Positions 57,279-64,000 of a stretch of 64,000 nucleotides of DNA are shown here, in pieces (position 1 is the first letter of the stretch; each line of letters starts with the position of its first letter). Both the position numbers and the translations under genes were made by a program. The stretch covers positions 124,001 through 188,000 of the forward strand of contig JACKBA010000003.1 in the NCBI GenBank assembly GCA_020634815.1. The letters run 5' to 3'. The DNA comes from Caldilineaceae bacterium. Its GTDB lineage: Bacteria; Chloroflexota; Anaerolineae; Caldilineales; Caldilineaceae. Below the pieces are notes generated by a model, which made no database searches, was not told the origin of the DNA, and was given only the letters and a program-made list of their open reading frames with translations.

Positions 57279-60200
57279 TCAACTGCGCGATGGCAGGCGC
57301 GGCAAAGCGCGCGGCTCGGGCGCGTCGTCACATCGGGCAAAACGACCGGATGTTCCGCCAGCAGACGCAAGGCCTCGGCGATGGCGCGCCAACTGCGGGT
57401 CGCGGCCTGCCACATAATCCTGCGGCGCAAAGTCCACGTCGAGATCGGGGTCCGTCCGTAGTTCTCGACATTTCCTGCCCCATCCTCGAACCAGAAGCTG
57501 TATTCAGGCTGCGTGGTGATCGTGCCGTCGACCAGCGGATGGCGGGGCGAGATGCCGATGACGCCACCCCACGTGCGCTTACCCACCAGCGGACCCAGCT
57601 TGAGCAGCTTGAAGCTGTGACAGAAGATATCGCCGTCGCTACCCCGCCAGTTCGTTGGTCAGCGCGACCAGCGGCCCCCGCCACCGACTCGGTCGGATGG
57701 GGCACCATGCCGCTCCAGCGTGCGCGCGTCGTAGCCGATGCGGCGCCGAGCGAGCTTCTCCAGGATCAACTGGCTCACGTGGCCGCCGCCGTTGTAGCGC
57801 ACGTCGACACGACCAGCCCATCGCGCATGACCTCGGCCAGAAAGCCGCGGTGAAACTCGGCGTAGCCATGCGGACCCATGTCGGGAATGTGCAGGTAGCC
57901 GATGCGCCCGCCGGACGCCTCGTGCACAGCACGACGATTGGACCTCGACCCAGGCACGGTAACGCCTCCTCGTCGCTGTGGATCGCCTTGACGACGGCGC
58001 GTAATACTTCGGCTTTTCCGGCGCATCCTTCTCGTCACCTGCATCCTTGGGTGACTCGCCATTCGCTTCCGCCCCTTCCCCCGCCGGTTCAGGCCGCGGC
58101 GCCATCGCGTCAGCAGCACCTCCCTCACCCGCCTGGTTGACGAGCAATTGCGCCGGCGCGGTCTCGGCATCCAGCCGCTGGCCGTTGATCGCCAACAGGA
58201 TGTCGCCCGCTTCTACGTCGACGCCCGGCGGCCAACGGCGATGTGCCCTCGGGGTTCCATGGGTCGCCCTCGACGATGTTGCTGATGCGATAGCCGCCGG
58301 CCTCAGGATCACGTCGTCATCTCCGCGCCGAGCGTGCCCTGGCTGAAGTGCGGTGAACGCCGGTAGTCGCCGCGCCGAACTCGTAGGCGTGGCTGGTGCC
58401 CAGCTCGCCTTGCATCTCCCACACCAGGTCCGCTCACCTCGCTGCGAAGCTGATGCGCTACAAGAGCGGGTAATAGCGGTTGTAAATGGCCTGCCAGTCG
58501 ACTTCCGGCCATGTCGGGCGTCCAGAAGTGGTCGCGCTGCAAACGCCATGCCTCGCAGTACATCTGCTCCCCACTCGCCCCGGCAGCAGCACCGAGCACC
58601 TTGATGCGCGCGAGGTCGATCCAGCCGGAACGCCGGCCCGGCCGCTTTCGCCCGGCGCCTTCTCCGTGGCAGGAATCACGCGCAGGCAGCGCCCGCTGGT
58701 AAGAGCAACTTCTTGCGGTTGCGCGACAGATCGAAGCTGCTCACGTTGTCGGCAATGCCTTCGCTCTTGTACTCGCCAAAAACCAGGCGCGCAGCGAGCC
58801 GCCCTCCTCGCTCTCGCCATCGTCCGCAGCGTGGTGGCCATCGAGCGCACCGTGCAGCGGATAGGAGGTGAATAACACCCGGCCTGGCGCGCCGGCAATC
58901 TGCCCGTAACGACTGTCCGAAACCGGAAAGGCCAGCACGCGGCGCTCGATGCCTTCAAAATCGATGCGCACGGGCGGCGGCGCCTTGCGCTTGTTGCCGT
59001 TCTTCGCCCCGTTCTTCCCGTTCTTTTCCTCGGACCCGGCATTGCCGGCCGGCGCGCCGGCGACTTCGGGGACATTGACCGACGCGCGCAGAGCGCGCAG
59101 CGGGCGCTCGTCGCCCTCATCGTCGGCATAATCGTCTTCGTCCGCTTCATCCTCGTCGCCCTCGATCTCTGCCAATTCCTCGTCCTCGGCGCCGGCCTCA
59201 TCGACGTCGTCACCGTCGTCATCATCGACGTCGTCTTCGTCGTCGTCGGCATCGTGATCAGCGTGACCGCCGTCGTCGTCCATGTCCGGCCGCGGCATGA
59301 ATGGATTGGGCTCGTCGTCGCGCAGGATGACCAGGTAGGGGCGCATGCCCCACGGGAAGCTCAGGTCAAAATGCAGGTTGTCGTAGACGGGGTTGAAGTC
59401 GCGATAGCTCAGGAAATAGAGAAACTTGCCGTCCGGGTCGAAGGAAGGTGAGACATCGTGCAGGATCGGACGCGTGATGGCAACCGGGCCGGTCGGATAG
59501 ATTGGCTCTTCGCCTTCCGCCTTCTTGTCATCGGCAGCATCGGCCTCGGGTTCGGCGTCATCCTGCGGCGGCGGCACGTGCACGACGCGGATTTCGGTGG
59601 CGTTGTAGCCGGTGGCAAAGCCATAGGCAAGCCAGCGCCCGTCAGGCGACCAGTCCATGCCGGCGATCGGCCGCCAGTCGCTGCGGTCGAGCGTGGTCAG
59701 CGTGCCGCTCTTGAGATCAACCAGCAACAGTTCCTGGCGGTGGTTGCTCAGTGCCACCTTGTCCTCCGCCGGCGAGACCTTGAGCGCCACCGGGCGCCCG
59801 ATGTCCAGCCCCGTCAGCCGGCGCGGCGTCTCGCCGATATCGACCGAGTGCACGACCAGTTCCTCTTCGCCGTTGGCATCATCCACCATGACGACATACT
59901 GATCTTCGTTGAGAAAATCGGCCAGGCGGTGGCGCACGCCATCGCGCCGCCCAAGCTGCACGACCGGACCCTCGTGGTTGAAGAAGGTGTACGCCTTGCC
60001 GCGCGTCGTCACTGCCAGCGCATCGCCGGTCGGGTTGAGCTGCGCGCCGTCCAGATAGGCCACCGCCGGCGAGAACTTGCGATTGCGCTGCACGCGCGGG
60101 CTGCGGTAGTCGACGGCGACCTGCTGTGTACTGTCGGTCGCCGGGTCAAAAACGAAGAGATCGGCGCCGGCATGATAGACGATACGCCGGCCGTCGCTGC

Positions 60201-60924
60201 TCGGGTTGCGCACGTAAAAGTCGACGTGATCGGTGTGCCGGCGCAGATCGTCGCCCGCCGCGCGCACGCTGTAGAGATTGCCGACCCCCTCGTGGTCGCT
60301 GACAAAGAAGATGTGGCTGGCATCGTCCGTGCCCAGCCACATGGGCGATGCGATGTTGCCCGGCAAGTCGGCCAGGAAGCGTTCGAACTGCCCGCTACCG
60401 CTGCGGTCGATCCACAGATGGCCGGCCGTACCGCCGCGGTAGCGTTTCCAGCGCGCCGGGTCGCCGGTGTTGCGTCCGAGCACGATGGCGCCCGCCGGGC
60501 CAAAGGCAATCGAGCGCGCCGGGCCGACCGGCACCGGCGCCACCTGCCCGGCCGTGGCATTCGCCGCGATGCGATAGATGGCATATTCGTCCGGATGAAA
60601 CTGCCCATGGGTGGTGGCGAAATGGATGTACTGGCCGTCCGCGCTCCAGCCCAACACCTGACAGCGCTGGTTCAGGTAGGTCATGCGCTGCGCGCTGCCG
60701 CCGCCTGCGGGCATGAGATAGACCTCGGTCATTCCCTCTTCGCGGCCGACGAACGCCAGCAATTCGCCGTCGGGCGACAGGGCGGGGTAGTTCGCTTCGC
60801 CCAGGTTGCTGGTCAGCCGCCGCGCCATGCCGCCTGCGCGCGGCACGCTCCACAGATCGTCCTCGGAGACGAAAACGATGGTATCCTCGTGAATCGTTGG
60901 GAACCGATAATAGCCGTCAGTCAT
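57279..60924 (-). pseudogene. Tricorn-type protease (S41B), 3' half broken by many frameshifts
   Basis: A Tricorn homologue that should be about 1,200 residues. The first 727 codons (60924-58741) are one clean frame: two beta-propeller regions (WSVPRAGGMARRLTS..., SPDGRWLAYGF, YFLSYRDFNP) and a 60-residue Asp/Glu tract at about 546-606. From about 58780 on, the family sequence jumps between frames every 30-150 nt: FGEYKSEGIADNVSSFDLSR, EQMYCEAWRLQRDHFW, VDWQAIYNRYY, a PDZ part (VDVEAGDILLAINGQ), the S41 core GRIGYLHIPDMGPHGYAEF, VDVRYNGGGHVSQLILEKL, KRTWGGVIGISPRHPLVDG, ending LPRLPSRS near 57279. The pieces are almost undamaged at residue level, so the indels are recent or are base-calling errors. 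Promoter at 60999-61026. Confidence 0.85.
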
Positions 60925-60998
60925 GTGCTCTATATTCTGCCTATGCGAAGCCCGAAAATGGGCGAATCATCGTGCCAGTTACTCTACGTAAGCAAAGC

Positions 60999-61026
60999 AG
61001 TATACTCCCGCTCCAGAGGCCGGCAA
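60999..61026 (-). promoter_or_regulatory. Promoter of the Tricorn-type protease gene
   Basis: TTGCCG (61021-61026) and TATACT (60999-61004), 16 bp apart on the minus strand, about 70 nt before the ATG at 60924. Confidence 0.5.
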
Positions 61027-61094
61027 AATCACCGGCTTTCCATTCGGAACGAAAGACGCCGGGCGAAGTATGGGCAGGAATGCGTCGCTGCCGG

Positions 61095-61103
61095 TGTTAT
61101 AAT
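61095..61103 (+). promoter_or_regulatory. Extended -10 promoter of the lipoprotein hydrolase gene
   Basis: TGTTATAAT (TGn plus TATAAT) ends 7 nt before an in-frame ATG at 61111; no good -35. A leaderless transcript is likely. Confidence 0.6.
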
Positions 61104-61110
61104 GACACCT

Positions 61111-62463
61111 ATGCTGTGGGCAACAAGGAATGATCACGACAATTCCGGCACGACGTCGCGCCGGCGATGCTACAGGCGCTGCACGATGACGCCCCTATTG
61201 ATCGTCTGCTGCGCGCTGCTGGCCGGCTGTCGTCCCTCGCCCGCGGGCAACGTGCTCGGCTATCTCGTCGCCGAACGCATCGGCACGCTGCCGCCGCAGG
61301 CTGGAACGGGGGCGTCGGGCGCGCTGAGCGGCCGCGTCGAGGACGCGGCAGGGCAACCCATCGCCGGGGCAACTGTGCTCGTCGCCGAGTCCGACGGGAC
61401 GCCCCACACTGCCGTCACGGGTGCTGACGGGCGCTACCATCTCGACGGCGTGCCGCCAGGCCAGTACGTGCCAGCCGCGGTGGCGCCAGGCTATGGCGAG
61501 GCCGCACTGGCCGGGCTTCTGGACATTCCCAAGCTCGTGACCGTTCGCCCGGAGGAGACGACAACGGCGCCGCCGCTCGTGCTTCCCGTCTATGCACCGC
61601 CGGTTCTGCCCGCCAACCTGGCCGAAGTAACCAACCTGCGCCAAACCGCCGCCTATACCGCCACCGCCGCCTTTCCAGAGGATGCCGCGGCCGACGTGAC
61701 GAGTTACGCCTTCGACTACGCCGGCGCTGTGGTGGACACTTTGCGCCTCTACCTGCCACAAAATCGGCCCGCCGGCGCCCGCTACCCGTTGCTGCTGCTT
61801 GTCTACCCCTCGCCCGTCGACGACTGGCAGGAAGTGAGCGTGGCCTTTGCCGACCAGGGCTTCGCCGTCGTCGCCATCTCCCCGACGGCCGCACGCGGCA
61901 CCGACGCCGAGGCGCATGCCCAGGACGCGCGCGTGGCGCTGGCCCTGGCGCGGTCCGGCGCGCTCGGCGACGCCATCGGCGATAACCGGCCCGTGGCGCT
62001 GGGTGGCAGCTTTAGCAGCGCGGTGCTGGCGCGGCTGCTGCGCGCGGCCGGCGACGACCTGGCCGGCTGGGTGACGCTGGGCGGGCTGGCCAACGCCTTC
62101 ACCGGCGCGGCCGATTTCTATGCGGGCAAGCTCACGATTCCGCCCCCCTACGAACTGCTCGTGCCGGCGCTGGGGCCGCCCAACCTCTACCCGCTGGCCT
62201 TTCTCGCCTACTCGCCGGTCTACTACGCCAGCGAACTGCCGCCGACCATGATCATCCACACCGCGGCCGACCGGATCCTGCCCATCGATCAGGCGTACGA
62301 ACTGGCCGCGGCAGTGCAGGCAGCGGGCATCCCGCTGGAGACCTACTACTACGAAGATGTGAGCCACTATCTCGGCATCGGAGAGAACTTGACCGACGCG
62401 GGTCGCGAAATGTTCTATAAGATCGTCGAGTTTGTGCAACGATACGGAGAAGATGAACCATGA
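61111..62463 (+). CDS. Lipoprotein with carboxypeptidase-regulatory-like and alpha/beta-hydrolase domains
   Basis: Exported lipid-anchored hydrolase of up to 450 residues. From ATG 61111 there is a long basic n-region (RRRCYRRC) before the hydrophobic stretch and lipobox LLAGC; a start at ATG 61186 gives a conventional signal but has no clear ribosome site. A carboxypeptidase-regulatory-like beta domain follows (LSGRVEDAAGQPIAGATVLV ... YHLDGVPPGQYVPAAVAPGY), then an alpha/beta hydrolase with nucleophile elbow GGSFSS, Asp in HTAADRILP and His in EDVSHYLG. An esterase or peptidase at the cell surface is likely; the substrate is unknown. Its stop overlaps the ygfZ start by 4 bp. Confidence 0.85.
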   Translation: MLWATRNDHDNSGTTSRRRCYRRCTMTPLLIVCCALLAGCRPSPAGNVLGYLVAERIGTLPPQAGTGASGALSGRVEDAAGQPIAGATVLVAESDGTPHTAVTGADGRYHLDGVPPGQYVPAAVAPGYGEAALAGLLDIPKLVTVRPEETTTAPPLVLPVYAPPVLPANLAEVTNLRQTAAYTATAAFPEDAAADVTSYAFDYAGAVVDTLRLYLPQNRPAGARYPLLLLVYPSPVDDWQEVSVAFADQGFAVVAISPTAARGTDAEAHAQDARVALALARSGALGDAIGDNRPVALGGSFSSAVLARLLRAAGDDLAGWVTLGGLANAFTGAADFYAGKLTIPPPYELLVPALGPPNLYPLAFLAYSPVYYASELPPTMIIHTAADRILPIDQAYELAAAVQAAGIPLETYYYEDVSHYLGIGENLTDAGREMFYKIVEFVQRYGEDEP

Positions 62464-63416
62464 ACCAATCGACGACCCATGACGCCGCCAGCACTGACGC
62501 GCTGCGCACCGGGGCAGCCGTGCGCCTCGATCCATTGGCCGGCGTGCTGATTCTGCGCGACGCCGATCGCGTGGATTTCCTGCAACGCATGACGACCAAC
62601 AACATCGCGGCCCTGCGTGACGGCCAATCCTGCGTCACCGTGCTCACCAGCCCGACGGCGAAGATCATCCACGTCTTCACCGTGCTGGCGCGGCCGGAGG
62701 AGCTCTGGCTGCTGCCCGCGCCCGGTGAGACGGCCGCGCTCGAGCGCCACCTGAGCGGCCAGATCTTTTTCATGGACAAGGTGAAGGTGGCCAATGTCAG
62801 CGGCGACTATGCCCGGCTGCGCGTGATCGGGCCGCAGGCGGCGGGCGCGCTGGCAGGGCTTGACCTCGCCGCGGCTGAGCTTGGCGACGGCGACGCGCGC
62901 CAGGCCGGTGACCTTGTGGTCGTTGCCCAGCAGACGTACGACCTGCCCGGCTTCGAGTTGATCGTGCCGGCGCCGAGCGTCGACGATGTGGTGGCGCGGC
63001 TGGAACTGCCGGTGGCCGACGATGCCGCCTGCCTTGTCCGGCGCATCGAGTTGGGCCGCCCGGCGCCCGGCGCGGAGATCACCGGTGAGTACAGCCCGCT
63101 GGAGGCCGGCCTGGCCTGGGCGTGCGCCGAGAACAAGGGGTGTTACACCGGGCAGGAGATCATCGCGCGCCAGATCACCTACGACAAGGTGACGCGCCAG
63201 TTGGTCGGGCTGCGCAGCGACGCGCCGCTGAGCGCGGGCAGCACGGTACGCGACGGCGAGCGCGAGGTGGGGCAGGTGACCAGCAGCGCGTACAGCCCGG
63301 CTTTGCAGGCGCATATTGCGCTGGCCATTCTCAAGCGCACGCATAGCGAGCCGGGCACGGCGGTGCGCGCCGGCGACACGGATGCGACGGTGGCGGCATT
63401 ACCCTTTGACGCATGA
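62460..63416 (+). CDS. ygfZ: YgfZ/GcvT-fold folate-binding protein
   Basis: Folate-dependent helper of iron-sulfur-cluster enzymes. The 318 residues share the GcvT fold (VDFLQRMTTNNIAAL, SPTAKIIHVFTVL) and the diagnostic YgfZ motif KGCYTGQE near residue 225-232, followed by the C-terminal barrel. The next gene is lipoate-ligase-like: lipoyl synthase and lipoylated dehydrogenases are among the pathways needing such support, so the pairing makes sense. It is translationally coupled to the upstream hydrolase (ATGA overlap). Confidence 0.92.
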   Translation: MNQSTTHDAASTDALRTGAAVRLDPLAGVLILRDADRVDFLQRMTTNNIAALRDGQSCVTVLTSPTAKIIHVFTVLARPEELWLLPAPGETAALERHLSGQIFFMDKVKVANVSGDYARLRVIGPQAAGALAGLDLAAAELGDGDARQAGDLVVVAQQTYDLPGFELIVPAPSVDDVVARLELPVADDAACLVRRIELGRPAPGAEITGEYSPLEAGLAWACAENKGCYTGQEIIARQITYDKVTRQLVGLRSDAPLSAGSTVRDGEREVGQVTSSAYSPALQAHIALAILKRTHSEPGTAVRAGDTDATVAALPFDA

Positions 63417-63441
63417 ACCAGACACAGAGACGAGCAGGCAG

Positions 63442-64000
63442 ATGAGCGACGGGCGAGCGAATGTCTTCGTCGACAGCGACGAACTGGAAACGATGGAACC
63501 GGCCACGTGGCGGCTGGTTGTCGAGACGATGCCGCGGTCGGGTGCGGCGAACATGGCCGTCGACCAGGCGATTGCCGAGGCGTGCGCGGCCGGCGACAGC
63601 CCGCCCACCGTGCGCTTCTATGCCTGGCGTCCGCCGGCGGTGAGCCTGGGGCGCCTCCAGCCCATCGCCGACATCGACGAGGCGGCCGTGCAGCGACTGG
63701 GCTACGAGATCGTGCGGCGGCCGACGGGCGGGCGCGCCATCCTGCACACCGACGAGTTCACCTACTCGGTGGCGGCCGCGGCGGACGACCCGCGCGTGCG
63801 CGGCGGCGTAATGGACGCTTACCTGCGCATCAGCAACGCGCTGCTGGCCGGGCTGCGCCGGCTGGGCGTCGCCGCAGACAAGGCGCCCGGCACGGTGCGC
63901 GTCGGCCCCGACGTTTCGGCCGTCTGCTTCGAGGTGCCCAGCGCCTACGAGATCACCGCCGGCACGCGCAAGCTCATGGGCAGTGCGCAGAGCCGGCGTG
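63442..64000 (+). CDS. Lipoate-protein ligase A-like (BPL/LPL family), C-terminus beyond window
   Basis: The 186 visible residues begin MSDGRANVFVDSDELETMEP and continue into a biotin/lipoate-ligase fold: WRLVVETMPRSGAANMAVDQ, FYAWRPPAVSLGRLQ, the ligand-binding RRPTGGRAILHTDEFTYSV and the catalytic-lysine region ITAGTRKLMGSAQ. These match LplA/LipM-type enzymes that attach lipoyl or octanoyl groups to dehydrogenase E2 and GcvH proteins. The gene starts 25 bp after ygfZ and runs off the right edge. Confidence 0.88.
   Translation, partial: MSDGRANVFVDSDELETMEPATWRLVVETMPRSGAANMAVDQAIAEACAAGDSPPTVRFYAWRPPAVSLGRLQPIADIDEAAVQRLGYEIVRRPTGGRAILHTDEFTYSVAAAADDPRVRGGVMDAYLRISNALLAGLRRLGVAADKAPGTVRVGPDVSAVCFEVPSAYEITAGTRKLMGSAQSRR

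Noticed and set aside
59458..62463. Plus-strand open frame of 1001 codons
   Set aside because: Its first 550 codons are antisense to the Tricorn gene and have no family-like sequence; only the part from 61111 (or 61186) on is a real lipoprotein gene.

Overview
This is a high-GC bacterial chromosome window, densely coded on both strands in short operons. The gene set points to a Chloroflexota lineage, probably Anaerolineae or Caldilineae. It includes lipoprotein-anchored solute-binding proteins with Ala/Pro/Glu linkers, Rex, a SAM-I riboswitch on aspartokinase, a stand-alone bacterial Elp3, a Tricorn-type protease and a large MASE1 hybrid kinase. No rRNA or marker gene is present, so the placement is inference. 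I saw no tRNA, rRNA, insertion sequence, prophage, integrase or CRISPR array.

Layout. 1-4020 (-): an oligopeptide ABC transporter (two ATPases and a solute-binding protein cut by the window edge). 4326-6667 (-): CPBP protease and argH. 6668-7141: intergenic DNA with three abutting palindromes and a REP-like element. 7142-9153: a DUF1992 protein and an aminotransferase. 9385-11808 (-): gatC, gatA and a flavin-type oxidase behind a 270-nt attenuator-like leader. 12281-15624: rnhA, a Nudix hydrolase, a DtxR-type regulator, rsmG and rex. 15900-20266: an orphan OmpR regulator, a CtpA-like protein, nadD and obg. 20422-23643 (-): sugar ABC importer. 23867-28241 (+): DedA/VTT-yqeY-pgpH-ybeY-dgkA operon. 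28276-30025 (-): a KDPG-aldolase-like protein without catalytic residues and a two-repeat lipoprotein. 30330-34615 (+): aspartate-family module (SAM-I riboswitch, ask, structured leader, hom, asd). 34666-37931 (+): an unusual HAD protein and ftsH. 38160-40277 (-): psuG and an AlaX editing protein. 40487-45698 (+): phosphatase and hybrid histidine kinase. 45748-50189: galK, a Trm9-like methyltransferase, a Uma2 nuclease and elp3. 50203-56803 (-): glycerophosphodiesterase, GH13 amylase and a maltose-type ABC importer. 57279-60924 (-): a Tricorn protease whose 3' half is riddled with frameshifts. 61111-64000 (+): lipoprotein hydrolase, ygfZ and a lipoate-ligase-like gene cut by the window edge.

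How it fits together. The genes suggest a heterotroph importing peptides and sugars or maltodextrins (two carbohydrate importers, GH13, galK). Both sugar-importer promoters carry the same TGCAA-N4-TTGCA palindrome at the -35 element, suggesting one LacI-type regulator encoded elsewhere. Redox (Rex) and metal (DtxR-like) sensing sit beside housekeeping genes. Promoters are often readable: several are textbook TTGACA/TATAAT, others use an extended -10 (TGnTATAAT), and some -10 boxes lie only 6-8 nt from the start codon, suggesting leaderless mRNAs. The best candidates for something new are the two attenuator-like leaders (gatC, hom), the Elp3/Trm9-like neighbourhood, proteins with rearranged domain order (first solute-binding protein, the HAD protein), and enzyme-like proteins missing catalytic residues (CtpA-like, KDPG-aldolase-like).
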